Positions 1-11,416 of a stretch of 64,000 nucleotides of DNA are shown one piece after another. The stretch is from NCBI GenBank assembly GCA_026826555.1, contig JAKSZT010053764.1:32251487-32315486 (forward strand). The letters run 5' to 3'. The first letter of the stretch is position 1, and each line of letters starts with the position of its first letter. The translations under genes and the position numbers were made by a program. The notes under the pieces were generated by a model. The model saw only the letters and a program-made list of their open reading frames with translations. It was not told where the DNA came from and did not search any database. Origin of the DNA: Tolypeutes matacus. Taxonomy: Eukaryota; Chordata; Mammalia; Cingulata; Chlamyphoridae.

Positions 1-52
1 CCTCCCACATGGCAAACGGAAGCCCCACTGATCGAGCCACAGCCGCCTCCCA
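1..52 (-). mobile_element. tRNA-Ala-derived SINE, cut by window start
   Basis: Read on the minus strand this is the head of the same SINE seen complete at 17830, with GGCTGTGGCTCGATCAG in the A-box position. Only the first ~50 bp of the element are in the window; the rest lies to the left. It abuts the L1 fragment that starts at about 53. Confidence 0.75.
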
Positions 53-1368
53 TAGTCAACTGGTTTTTGACAAACCTACCAAGCCCACGCAAATGGGAAA
101 AAACAGTCTCTTCAACAAATGTGTTGGGAGAACTGGATATCTATAACCAAAAGAATGAAAGAGGACCCCTATCTCACCCCCTATACAAGATTCAACTCAA
201 AATGGATCAAAGATCTAAATATAAAAGCCAGGACCATAAAACTACTAGAAGAAAATGTAGGGAAACATCTTCAAGACCTTGTAGTAGGTGGTGGTTTCTT
301 GGACCTCACACCCAAAGCATGTGCAACAAAAGAAAATTAGATAAATGGAACCTCCTCAAAATTAAACACTTTTGCACCTCACAGGAATTTATCAGAAGGG
401 TGAAAAGGCAGCCAATTCAATGAGAAAAAATATTTGGAAATCACATATCTGATAAGGGTTTAATATCCAGGATATATAAAGAGATGTTACAACTCAACAA
501 TAAAAAGACAAATGACCCAATTAAAAAATGGGCCAAAGACTTGAATAGACATTTCTCCGAAGAAGAAATACAAATGGCAAAAAAAAAAAAAAACAACACA
601 TGAAGAAATGCTCAACATCACTCATGATTAGGGAAATGCAATTAAAACTACAATGAGATATCATTTCACACCTATCAGAATGGCCACTATGAAAAAGACA
701 GAGAGCTACGAGTGTTGGAGAGGATGTGGAGAGATAGGAACCCTTCTTCACTGTTGGTGGGAATGCAGGATGGTACAACCACTATGGAGGACTGTTTGGC
801 AGTTCCTAAAGAAGTTGAATATAGACTTGCCATGTGACCCTGTAATACCACTACTGGATATGTACCCAGAGGAACTGAGAGCAGTGACACCAACAGACAT
901 CTGCACACCGATGTTCATAGCCACATTCTTCACCATTGCCAAAAGTTGGAAACAACCCAGGTGTCCATCAACAGATGAATGGATAAACAAACTGTGGTCT
1001 ATTCACACGATGGAATATTATGCAGCTGTAAGATGAAATGAAGTCATAAAGCATATGGCAACATGGATGAACCTGGAGGACATTATGTTGAGTGAAGCAA
1101 GCCAGACACAAAAGGACAAATACTGTATGAATGCATTACTATGAACCAAATATATTGTGTAATATATTGTTTGATTCACAAAAAAACAAATACAAAAACA
1201 AAAACAAACAAACAAAAAACAAAACAACAACAAAAAATTTACATGTATCCATTACATTTAATTGAGAAATGTATATATTTATTAATCTGTATTTACTTTT
1301 TGTTTTTAATTGCTTATGTTTTCAGTTATTAAATGTACAAAATAAAGTTAAAAAAAAACCAAAAAAAC
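53..1368 (+). mobile_element. L1 retrotransposon, 3' part (ORF2 C-terminus and 3' UTR)
   Basis: Plus-strand 3' third of a LINE-1. Translation in shifting frames gives the ORF2 C-terminal region, including WIKDLNIKARTIKLLEENVG near 180-260 and the cysteine-rich [16 protein letters not shown] at about 713-760. At least two frameshifts and several stops make it dead. The 3' UTR ends with a poly-A signal AATAAA at 1341-1346 and an A-rich tail at 1350-1368. An older L1 3' end in the same orientation follows directly, so these are two head-to-tail insertions rather than one element. Confidence 0.9.
653..1036 (+). pseudogene. L1 ORF2 C-terminal fragment
   Basis: A 127-codon open piece of the L1 ORF2 protein, which in a live element is the endonuclease/reverse transcriptase. 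This piece is the cysteine-rich C-terminal domain, starting at the [11 protein letters not shown] motif. It carries [19 protein letters not shown]-type and MEYYAA motifs typical of the last ~130 residues of mammalian ORF2. The ATG is an internal methionine, not a real start. Endonuclease and RT domains are missing upstream, so it has no activity. Confidence 0.85.
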
Positions 1369-1370
1369 TA

Positions 1371-2500
1371 GTCCCATAAGTCTACTAGAAGAAATTATAG
1401 GGAAACAACCTCAAGAACTTTTTTATGTGTTGGTTTCTTAAACCAATGGATGAGCAAAGAAATAAAAAAGAGATAAATGGAACTTGATCAAAATTAAACA
1501 CTTTTGTGCTTCAAATAAATTTGGTTAAGAAAGTGAAAACGGAACCTACTCAATCAGAGAAAACTTTTGGAAACCTCATATAAGATAATGGTTGGAACTC
1601 AATGTTATATAGACATATCACACAACTCAATGATAAAAAGACAAGGGAGGGGGAGCAGATGTGTCTCAAACAGTTGAGCTCCTGTTTCCCACAAAGGAGG
1701 TCCTGGGTTTGGTTCCCAGAATGTCCTGGAAAAAAAGACAACAACAAACAGACAAATGAAAAAACCAACTCAAGGAAGCTGATGTGGCTGAACTGTTGAG
1801 TGCTGGCATTCCACATATGAGGTCCCAGGTTCAATCCCCAGCCCTGGTACCTAAAAAAAAAAAAGCCAAAGGAGACGTCATATAGGAATCCCTTGTAATT
1901 CCATTAGACCTTTTCTATAATCTAAAATATATCTAAAATAATGATTAATATATATAAAAAGTAAAATAGACAAGCAATCTAGTTTAAAAATGGGCAAATA
2001 AATGAACATTTTTCCAAAGAAGAAATAAAAAGGGCCAAAAGGTAAATAACACAATCCTCACATCACTAGCTATTAGGGAAATACAGATTAAAACTGCAAT
2101 GATATATCATTCACTCCTTAAAGACTGGCCATTATTAAAAAGACAGAAAAGTACAAGTTCTGGAAAGGATGTGGAGTAAAGGGAATGTTCCATCACTATT
2201 GCGAATATAAAATTGTGGAGCCTCTGTGAAGTCACTTTGGCAGTTCCTCAAGAAGCTAAATATTGAACAACTATATGATCCAGCAATCCCATTTCTGGAA
2301 TATATTCAAAAGAACTGAAATAAAGGGCATGAACAGACATTTGCATTCCAATATTTATAGTGATATTATTCACAATTGCTAAAAGATGCAATCAATTCAT
2401 GTCCATCAACCAATGAACTAGTAAAATGTGGTATATACAAAAAAAAAAAGACTTTAAAGGAATTAGACCAAGAATATTTGGTAGTATTTAGCATAGGTGA
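1371..2500 (+). mobile_element. older L1 3' fragment split by a SINE
   Basis: A second plus-strand L1 3' end, more diverged than its left neighbour. It shows the same order of landmarks: CTACTAGAAGAAATTATAGG at 1382, the AAAAATGGGC block near 1987 and the TGGAAAGGATGTGGAG block near 2161. Many indels and stops make it older than the preceding copy. It is interrupted at 1645-1962 by a SINE insertion and resumes at about 1974. Confidence 0.8.
1645..1962 (+). mobile_element. dimeric tRNA-SINE with extra 3' tail
   Basis: Two tRNA-like units in tandem. Unit 1 is about 1649-1737, with TTGAGCTCCTGTTTCCC and a B-box-like GGTTTGGTTCCC. It is followed by an AC-rich linker (1736-1768). Unit 2 is about 1770-1850, with GGTTCAATCCCC, and ends in a poly-A at 1853-1864. 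A further ~95 bp of AT-rich sequence follows before the host L1 resumes. Near-repeats AAAAAGACAA (1635-1644) and AAAATAGACAA (1963-1973) look like the TSD, which would put the extra tail inside the insertion. Confidence 0.65.
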
Positions 2501-5500
2501 GTGAAGTAAATTCCTTGCTCTTTTTGTTTTGTGCCCTCATTGTCGGATGCCATTATTTATCTGGAAAAAAAAAAAAAAAAAGCAATCAAACTCTTGAGCA
2601 AATTCTGAAGAGCAGATTTTATTTCCCCTGCTATGGTCCTTAAATGCTGCACTTGTTATATCTGAGTGCTAATTACTAGAGATTAATTAGTCAGCATGAA
2701 AGTACTTCTGTGGCAGCCCCCCAATTACTGAACTATACTTGATATGTGCTACCTGCAGGCTCTCTGTAGCCATCTGGGATGGTTGGCGACACTCTTTGGA
2801 GGCCCACGGCAAGCCTTTGAACAATTCTCTGGTCACATTCTTTGAATAGCTGTCAAAGGCAGATGTTCTGAAAATAAATGAAAAACATAGCTAACTCCAA
2901 AATTGGAGGGAGTCTGGGTAACCATTCCCAAGGAGCCAGGCATTATTAAAAGTGGGTAATGGGAGGGGAGTCTTTTGGGTCTATTTCTGGCTCTGTTAGA
3001 GCCCTGTGGTCTGAACTTGGGTGATCTGATCCACTCCACTTCTTTTTGCTTCTATCTGGGCTTATAAGAAGATACCTTTGGAAGGGATAATGTGAGATTT
3101 AGTCAATTATTATTTAAGGGCAGAAAGATCCTTGGATGAAAGGCATGAAGATAAAAGCAAAGTATGGCCACATTATCATCACTTTCTTATGTTCTTCTTT
3201 CTTCTATTAGTGACATTGGAATACAGCTCAAGTGTGCTTTGGTGCATGTTGTAAAATAGAAAAAAAGAAGTAGGGAAATTGTTTTCAAAATCAAGTCCCC
3301 ATTATACTTTGGATCTCATGCACAGTAGATTGTCTGGGGCTTCCTTCTCATTCATCTCTCTTGAGCTATCCTCCGTGTCTAATTTCCCCTTATTAATGAA
3401 TCTCCCCTTTTGTCCTGTACAAATTGAGGAGGGTCACATTTATACAAGGTGATAATATTCTGTGTATTACCAAAAAGATGATTTATTGGTGGTTATTCAG
3501 TGAAAGTGAGCACATCTGTCACTGAAATGTGGCCTAGAATGGGCTGTCGTTTTCTTAGTGGAATTATTTCCTGATCAGTTTTTTCTGGTCTTTAGAGTCA
3601 TGGTTTAGGAGGGAAAGACCCACAAATCTCTGAAGCTTGAAGAGTCCCCTTGACAAAGTGCTAAAGTGCCCCAGAGACTTTATAAGAAAACCCTAACTGT
3701 GTACCTGTGCAGGTTAAGCATGGAGAGGGTCTCCTTTACCAATTCTGGAATGGCTTTTCTGGAATTCACTAAATTTGGAGTAGCTTCAATACACAGTCCT
3801 CGTAGTATAGCAGTACTTGAATGGGTATGAGTTTCAGTGCACACTCAAATATGCAAGAAACATACAGTTTTCTGAAGTCCAACTTCCTTAACAGTATTGA
3901 GTTGGCAAAGCTTATCTTGGTCAATTCTAAGTGGCCTCCTTTTGCCTAGAATTATGGCTAAGTACCAGGGGTTGGTGGAGGACAAGGCATTGCAGGGCCC
4001 ATTTTCGGCTTCCACCAGCCATCTAAGTAGGATGTCACTCTCAGTCCTGATTCACTTGCTACTTCTGTGCCTCCCGGGGATATGGGAATCTCAACAAGCC
4101 TGCCCTGTGGCTCAGTCTTTCAGAACAAACTAGGCAGCCACTCCCTTTTGGAACTCTTTTTCCCTTCTTTAGAGTTTTAGTTTATAAATAGAGTGTAGGA
4201 CCTTTCTGCCTTTAGGCCCTCCAGATTTCTCTGGAGTCTTGAAGGTGTCTGTTTGGAAAGCAGAAATCAGAGCACTTCTCTCTAGGACTCAAATCCTTTC
4301 CCTTTCCTCTCCTCTCCCCCAATGCTGGGGAAAGAATCCTAGTTTGAGGTGATTCGTATTCTCTCTCCTTATTCAATTCTGTTTCTTCCCCAATATTTTG
4401 ACTACACTCTGAATCCTCTCCATTCCTCTGAGACTCAGGCTTTTGGAAGGTAGGGCTGGGAAGACATTGGTAGGGTTTTTTTGTGTGTGTGTCTGTTATA
4501 TCTTCTCCTGAAGCAAAAAATATTGATTGGGTTGGTTGAAGGGAGGAAGAAAGGAGGAGATTGTTAATAGAGGGAAAAAGTAGTTAACACCTGAAAACTA
4601 TAATCCTTCCAGTTTTCAATAATGGGCTTTGAATGCCAGATTGTGGGTCACCAGGGGTCATAGAAAATATTTGAATGGAGCATGACATGTTAAAAGCTAT
4701 GAATCAGGAAGATTAATTTAAAATTTGTTTGGAGGTGCGTTTGGAGTAAAATGAGATTGAATATTTAGAAAGCTATTTTAAAAGTTGAGGTAAGAGAATG
4801 GAAGCTTTGATTCTAAAATGCCATTGATTATATGGTGCATCATTTTAATAGAAGATTTTAGGATTGAAAAATTAAGATAAACATGTCGTTCAATTGGAAG
4901 TTACATCGCTATTTCAGAAGCACAGTTTGCATTACCGCGACACCAATGAATCTTCATCTTCAGTCCCCTTCCCTTGCCTGAGCTCTTTCTTAGTCCCTGT
5001 ATCTAACATTCTATCCATAATTTTGCATTTTTAAGAAAAAGCAAAACTGCTCTTGTGACTCTTGCAATCTTTGCATCAGGACCCAAAACTTGTGTTCAAT
5101 TCCTGGTAATACGTGAAAAGTATATTATAGAATAGTTTAGAAGATGTTTATTAATCATCCTTTGTGTTCTAGGTATTTGACAAACACAAAGATGACACAA
5201 TCTAGTCACTGCTGTTAAGTAGCTAACAATAAGTTGGACACCAAGGGCAGCTACAGGGAAGTAAAGACATTTTATGGGGTCATCCAGGGACTTGGAAACA
5301 TATTGGTTGGGACAGAGCACACAGAGTCCCTGGGAAGCCCATGGTCTGAGCCCTTGAAAAGGGACAAGCTGGAGCTATGGAATCCCTGGAAACAGGAGGA
5401 GGGAACTGTGTGGTCAGAGCGTTTGTTGAGAAAAAGGGAGCTATTTAATTTGGACAAACCAAATTATCTACTAACATAGCTATCAAGCAGTTGGGCACGT

Positions 5501-5925
5501 GTGTCTAGGGTTCTGGGGACTAGTTGGGGGTGAAGGTAGAGATGTGGGAATCACGAGAGGTGATAATTGAAGAAGGAAGCTCTTTGGGAGTTAGACTGAG
5601 GGGTTTTGTTGCTAGTGAGGGACTGGAAGTATTGGTTAAATAGAATCAACTGTGATGTAAAAACAACAACAGCAATCATGGTGCTCTAATTGTGTTGGTA
5701 CCAAGAGTTTAATCTTCTTCTCCCAACTATCCTAACAGTTGGCTCAACCTAATTCCAAGGGGAGACGATGGGAGGCCTCATATTCATTAACCTGGTGCTA
5801 GGAACATATTGGATTTTCAGCGAGTGTCTCTTCATGTTTTAAAATTACAAATCATGCCCAAAATATAAATTGAACACATTACATTATCTGTTATATTTAA
5901 AAATAAGATTATTGAAACGATACAG
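2501..5925. other. single-copy intergenic sequence
   Basis: I see no gene, RNA or well-supported repeat here apart from short A or T runs (about 2564-2581) and a brief GT run (about 4481-4492). An inverted pair of homeodomain-type cores, CTAATTA at 2669-2675 and TAATTAG at 2684-2690, is the only local structure I noted. Open frames are short and unlike known proteins. Confidence 0.5.
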
Positions 5926-5929
5926 TCTC

Positions 5930-6035
5930 CTTTGGGGTGGAGATTGCCTTTTGTTTGCCTTTATATTCCCAACATCTTGCATGATTCTCAATACATAATA
6001 AGCATTCTATAAACATGTGCTGAATGAATTGTGTA
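5930..6035 (+). mobile_element. L2 3' end relic
   Basis: Resembles the 3' terminus of the ancient LINE L2: a stretch like TTTATATTCCCAACATCTTG, then ATACATAATAAGCATTCTAT, then GTGCTGAATGAATTG. In the family this reads as 'cccagcacctagcacagtg...aataaatgtttgttgaatgaat'. Strongly diverged. Confidence 0.55.
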
Positions 6036-6069
6036 ATGCAAGTTATAAGATGCATTTTAAATGAATTTA

Positions 6070-6234
6070 TTTTTTTTTAATTTATTTTTATTATGGCTAA
6101 AAATCAAAATTCTCACAGTATATACAAACATTTGCAAAATGATATATAAATATATATGCATATATGTGTATTTGCATACAAAAATGTTATTTATATATAT
6201 ATATACATATATTTTAAGAGGTGCGTAGATTACC
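6070..6234 (-). mobile_element. short AT-rich retroposon, copy 1
   Basis: A 165-bp insertion bounded by a perfect 12-bp direct repeat TAAATGAATTTA (6058-6069 and 6235-6246). A T-rich left end shows a minus-strand retroposed RNA. It shares about 110 bp with the insertion at 17021-17158, including AATATATATGCATATATGTG. It may be a 5'-truncated L1 3' end or a small non-autonomous family; the family was not recognised. Confidence 0.7.
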
Positions 6235-6539
6235 TAAATGAATTTAAATATGGGCAACTTATTAAAAAATAAAAATAGTCCTCTAAGATTAATACTATAA
6301 TAGTTTTTTGCAGTAGAAGGTAAATCTCTTATGTCTATATCTAGCTTTATTTGCTGGTTTACAGCATTATCACCAAAAAGATGGTCCCACACATCTGTGT
6401 CTGCTGAGGACACTGATATATTTCTCCAGTAGGATTTGAGGTTCTTTGTTAAGTCATTATATGTTTAAGGTTATTTGTTCTTATTTTATTCGTCTGAACT
6501 CAGAGTGCTACAGGAATGAATCAAATAGACCTCCGAGGC

Positions 6540-6690
6540 TTGGGACTATGAGAATTATCCTCTGGAAACCTCCATTTTCTGTAAAATAGGGATAATAATT
6601 CATTCATATTAGTGTTGGTGTAAAGACTATATGAGACAACATTTATAAAAGGCTGACACTGTTTTGGGAGTAGTAGGCATAGAATAAATG
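6540..6690 (+). mobile_element. MIR relic
   Basis: Matches the second half of a MIR SINE: TGTAAAATAGGGATAATAAT near 6580, then a TATATGAGA block and the terminal GGCATAGAATAAATG. Typical age-related divergence. Confidence 0.65.
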
Positions 6691-7104
6691 TTTTTCTTCC
6701 TTCTCCAGAGGCTCAAAGAATACCCCAAGAAAAACCCCAAAATCACAGTAGTAGAGGCTGACAGATTGTGTGAGCAAGAAGTTGGGACTCTCCCTAATGT
6801 ATAGGATGGGTCAACTTAGCACCACTCCATGTTCCTCTTGTTAAGGCCCTGGCCAGAACATCCAAATTTGGTGTTCTTATTTGTATTAATTCTCTGCTTT
6901 AATTTATGGTTATGCCTTATGTTCTCTTTGCCTTAAATTATTTAACTTAAAAAGAAAAGTAATTTTTTTTGGTCTGGTATTTCTTTTATCAGTTGCCTTG
7001 AGTCCTTCCTAGAATGAAGCAGAGGCTGAGCAAGGTTTGATATTCAGTACCCAAGATGTTCTAGATGGTAAATATTTTGAGGCTGACCCCTGGAAATAGC
7101 AAAT
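6691..7104. other. single-copy intergenic sequence
   Basis: No gene, RNA or clear repeat seen. Confidence 0.5.
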
Positions 7105-7275
7105 ATGTATATTACTTTTATCCTTACAGTACCTCTGATATTGGTAGGAGGTTATATTATGATTTTATAGATGAAAAACTGAGACAGAGAATAAGTGGTT
7201 TGGCCAAGCTCCCATAGCTGGGATGTCGCTGGGACTACATGCTGCCTGCCGGTTTCTACCCGCTGCTCTAGACAC
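7105..7275 (-). mobile_element. MIR relic, reverse orientation
   Basis: Contains the reversed MIR core: ATTTTATAGATGAAAAACTG (about 7160), GGTTTGGCCAAGCTCCCATA and a GGGACTACATGCTGCC-like end. Confidence 0.7.
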
Positions 7276-7748
7276 TAAAGCCCAAAGGCTGGCTGGACAG
7301 GGCATGCATTATAATCCCCCCTGAGGACATTTCTGGAGTACTTAGTACTTCTCTTGAGAATTTGTTTGTAACCTATCCAGCCAAGGATTCATTTCTTTCA
7401 AGAATATGGTCAATTCCACAGAAGTACGGAACTTCTAATTAAAAAGAACATCTCTTTTCCAGATTTTGCTGGACAACACAAGGGTCACTGCAGTTGCTAT
7501 GTAATTAAAAAAAAAAGTTTTTCTCTGTCTCTGCCAGTTTCTCTTTTCCTCTCTACAAAGCATTCATGTTCTAAGGCATGCTTCTCCTAAAAGGAAAACC
7601 ATTCCAGACCAATATCAGTTCTGAGGTGCTAAATTTCAACATCAAGGATTAACTCGACGTAGGTAGTGAACCCAAAGTTATTGTAAACTTTTTGGAAAGG
7701 TCTAATGATAACACTCTTTTCACATAATAAATGCAATCTATCATCTAT

Positions 7749-7830
7749 ATCTATCTACCTACCTATTACATCTACCAGTTTCCAATCAGTTACCTATTAT
7801 ATCTACCTACCTATTACATCTATCAGTTTC
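7749..7830. repeat. imperfect direct duplication of CTAC/CTAT-rich unit
   Basis: A unit of about 32 bp built on CTACCTACCTATTACATCTA and ending CAGTTTC occurs at 7749-7782 and again at 7799-7830. The two are separated by a partial copy (TTACCTATT). Likely a slippage-derived minisatellite seed. Confidence 0.75.
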
Positions 7831-8584
7831 TTGGACATGGTGTATAAATGGTGACTCTGAACATGCCAGCCCCTTACTATAGGTTCTCCATGTTGAATTA
7901 TTTTCAGACTATAATGAATACTTTCAGACTTGCAATCACTTGGGATAATTTTAAAGTAACTTAGTAGATTTGTCTTGACTTGATATTACCTTACAATTTA
8001 CTGATAAATGCAGATTTCACTTTGAAAGGTGTATAACCTACATTTTAAAGCAACTCATTATTTTGATGTTTTTCAGATTGATTTTACATTAGCATTGGGG
8101 GAAAATGAATGATGATTTAAGTATTTGCCAGTGATAACTGAAGCATTCTGTGCATGATAGTGCAGATGAAATGCAATAGGGGATTTTTTTTTTCTTGCTT
8201 TACTCAATTAAGAGGACAATGGCCACCCCAAAAAATAAGAGGTACTTAAGTAGATTGATGGTTGCTTACCTAAAATGTTTTAATTATCAAAATAATTTAA
8301 TGTAACTTTATATAATCTAAGTATATTTGAAAAAATAAAATACATATAAAAAATATATATATATACCTGACTGTTTAAATAAACAAGAATACTAATTCAG
8401 AGACAAAGCAAGAGTTTGAGGACCAAATTCAAGTTTATCTGTGATGTTTACAGGAAAGTGTTAAAGTTGCACTGGTCCTGCAGGGATGGCAGTGCTGGTT
8501 GTTTATGTCTGGTGTCCCCTCTGGTTGGAGCATCTCTGATCCATCAGTATCCACACCACAGTGGTTGATAAATAAATATTATAT
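7831..8584. other. AT-rich single-copy sequence
   Basis: No gene or clear repeat. An (AT)n stretch lies at about 8350-8364. Confidence 0.5.
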
Positions 8585-8589
8585 CAACT

Positions 8590-8800
8590 CTGGTTCCCGA
8601 GACCAAGCCTAAAATCCTGGCTTTGTCATCACCTAGCAGCTGTGTAACCATGAGCTTAATCTCTCTGAGCTTTAGTTTACTCATCAGTAAAATGGGGATA
8701 ATAGGGCTGCTGGGAAGATTGTATTAAATATTGTGTGTGGAATGTTTTTTACCCCCTTCTCTGGCAAATAGTAGGTGCTTAACATACGTTCTCATCTACC
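8590..8800 (+). mobile_element. MIR, nearly full length
   Basis: One of the clearest MIRs here. It shows TGTGTAACCATGAGCTTAAT, TCTCTGAGCTTTAGTTTACTC, TCAGTAAAATGGGGATAATA and the 3' end ATAGTAGGTGCTTAACATA, in that order. Confidence 0.85.
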
Positions 8801-10599
8801 ATTTCTGACATTGCAAGGAGCTCCCTTCCTTTCTTATCCCAGGAACTGTAGACTCATAGGATCTTGAGATTGAAGGCAATTCAGGGATCATCTCCAATAG
8901 GCCCTGAGGCTATCCAGTTAGTGGAAGTTTTTTTTTTTTTTTAATAATCCATACCAGCCAATAAAAATCTATGTAGAAAAAAACAACTTGCAGTTTGATA
9001 AAGCTGAATTTTGGCACTTGTCTTAGAGTAAGCTGTGTAAAAATATTACCATGAAATCTAAAGCCATCAGAAATAAAAGTTTACTGTAGATCCAAGCCAC
9101 GGTTAGTTTTGCTTATGTAAATCTCAAACATATCCATATTTAGTATTAGATGGCACTAACTGTACAAGTTCAATGAGAAATATGTGATAAATACATGGAT
9201 TTTAGTAATTTCATTTGTGTGAGTGTGTCAGTTGAAAAATATTCTGCTTAATTTAAGTCTTAGCCTTTGCCCAATGTATGTTATACTTTGCTATTTCTAC
9301 AGCATGCCCACACCATTTCATCTCCTGCCATGCATACTCTCCTACTCCCCTCCAACCAAGTCCCTCCCTTAGGGTCCCTCTTCAGCCCACCTTATTCCCC
9401 AAGAACCCCTGAGGCCCGTTGCAGCCCTACCCAGTGTTCACACAACACTTACTGTCCAAGCTGCCTGCCTGTGGCATGTTGAGATAGTTAAGGTTTTGTA
9501 TTTGTTCTTTATTGCTTGTTATTCCACTTGGTAAATATTGCTCTTTCCTCAACAAAACAAAATTCTGCTCTCTGAGGGGAGGAGCTATATATGGTGTATT
9601 CTTTGTATTTCCCGAATGGACCCAGCATGGGCGTACTTGATACCTGGTGAATGGAGTAATTTTGTCCCCAGCCCAGGCAGGAACCAAATGCCAGTGGAGG
9701 TATTTAGAGAATCCTCTACCTATTATTTAACAATTGATGTTTAGCTGCTTTAATGGGGTTTTTATTTATTTTGCCTATTTACTTATGACTTCATCTTACC
9801 CAGTCCTCAGGGTTTGTTTTCCCTGCTGTGTCCCAGCTGACTTGTTTTTCCTGTGGAGGATGGATTGGATCACTGAAGCTGGAGGTAGCAGCAACATTGT
9901 CAGAAAAAAACAGGAAGTCTGCTCCTTGTCCTAATCCAGACACACATCGCCAAACACAGACTTAGCAGGAAGTCAAGCTTTCAAGGAAAGCAAGTGAAGC
10001 ATGGAGCGGGGAAGCATCAGAAAAATACCCCAAATTGACTTGGCATCTGTCGTCCGGGACTGCCTGGGCTGTGAATGGAAAACTCGTGTAGATTAAAGGA
10101 GGGCAGTGTAGGCAGTGGGTGTATTTCATACTCAGTGTCCTTTACAGAAGCCCTGTGAAATGGTTGACCTTACAGGGGACTCTTGATGATTACGCCTAAG
10201 TCTTTTCAACCTGTTGTTCCTATTTACACTTGTGCTTTATGGATTCCTTCAGGGAGACGCGTTTTAAAGAAATACAGAAAGCTTTCCACCCTAGAGACGC
10301 TCCAAAGGTGGCAGCTTAGGCAGATAGCTTTCATTCCTTTGTTTGTTATTTTCCTTCCAGGATGAACTATTTCTTCTTCCCTTGAGCATCTGGATTTTGT
10401 GATCTGGGACATGCTCAGATTTAACAGTTTCAACTTTTAAAAGTAGTAATTATTTGGGGATATTCTGCTCATTTATCTGTGGGGAGACGAGGGAATCTGT
10501 TATTTCTCCTGTAGTCTATTAAAAGCTTAGGTTTTGCAAAGTGCTGTTTTTTAAACTATCATAAGTCAAATTTAACATGGGGATAATGTAATAAAGATA
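8801..10599. other. single-copy intergenic sequence
   Basis: No gene recognised. A piece around 8848-8920 (GATCTTGAGATTGAAGGCAA followed by GGGATCATCTCCAATAGG) resembles an ancient MIR-like SINE. A poly-T run is at about 8930-8942. Open frames around 9267-9934 and 10183-10433 lack features of known proteins. Confidence 0.45.
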
Positions 10600-11000
10600 A
10601 ATATTCAACAATAATGAAAAGCTAAGTAAACGGGTATGTTTAAGCGCTATTATATGCAGGGGAGTACATTAAGGCAGATCTAAGAGACACTTTAATGGAT
10701 TTAACATTAGCAATCAGACCTGGACTTGGTATAAATCAAACACCATTGCATTTCAGTCTAATGCATACCCACTCATTCATTAGCACCATTCAACACAGAT
10801 TATAAATATTAGCCAAGAAACCTTCAGGTCTTGAGATTCTTTCCACAGACGCAGCAATAATTGAACAATAATGATGACAATTTTATTTTTATGAATCGCT
10901 ATGGCTTACTTTTATTGATTTGCTCTTGGGCCTGCAGAAAGCTTCCTCAGCCAGTATACAACAGAAATGGTTATAGCATTATCAGATAAGTCGTAAAGAG
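10600..11000. promoter_or_regulatory. candidate conserved non-coding element
   Basis: Inference from texture only. The stretch is free of recognised repeats, has no long frame, and is dense in homeodomain-like TAAT/ATTA cores, AATAATTGAACAATAATGAT (about 10854), TTAATGGATTTAAC (about 10693) and a GATA-type TATCAGATAAG (about 10979). Such composition is common in developmental enhancers. No comparison was possible here. Confidence 0.25.
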
Positions 11001-11317
11001 ATAAATAAAATAAGGGGGGGGGTTAGGAATGATGGTAGGACTTGGCAAGCTGCTGATATAAGCAAGAATTACTCCTCTCACTCCCAACAATAGAACAACT
11101 TAAATTACCTCCTTTCTCCCTCCCCACTCCTCTTTCCCAACTCAGTGAAAGGAAAATACTCTAACCGTAATGCGTTCACTTTAGAGCTGAATGTTTTGGA
11201 ATATCTTAGTATGAGCTAGAAAGAAAGGAATAAGATGGGAATAAATGTGCCTCTTTAGGCACCCGACAGAAAGGAGGGTGAAACTCCATGGGAATATGGC
11301 CTTTTGCAGCTGCATTT

Positions 11318-11416
11318 GATGTGCGGCTTTTGTTTTTTAGGTACTGGGCGGGGGATTGAACCCGGGACCTTGTATGTGGGAAGCCGGCGCTCAACCACCA
11401 GGCCACATGGGCTCCC
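11318..11416 (-). mobile_element. tRNA-Ala-derived SINE
   Basis: Reverse-strand SINE with a clear B-box (GGGATTGAACCCGGGACC reversed, 11351-11368) and the A-box end GCGCTCAACCACCAGGCC. The short T-rich 3' end is on the left (TTTTGTTTTTTAGG). A weak TGCAGCT-type repeat on both sides may be the TSD. The A-box has CCAGGCC where the family has TGAGCTA, so Pol III promotion is probably lost. Confidence 0.85.

Noticed and set aside
67..423. 118-codon open frame on the plus strand
   Set aside because: It lies in an off-frame of the L1 ORF2 C-terminal region; the ORF2 homology runs in other frames here.
6120..6215. AT-rich segment as a replication origin or matrix attachment site
   Set aside because: It is explained by a short retroposon insertion with TSD; no further evidence.
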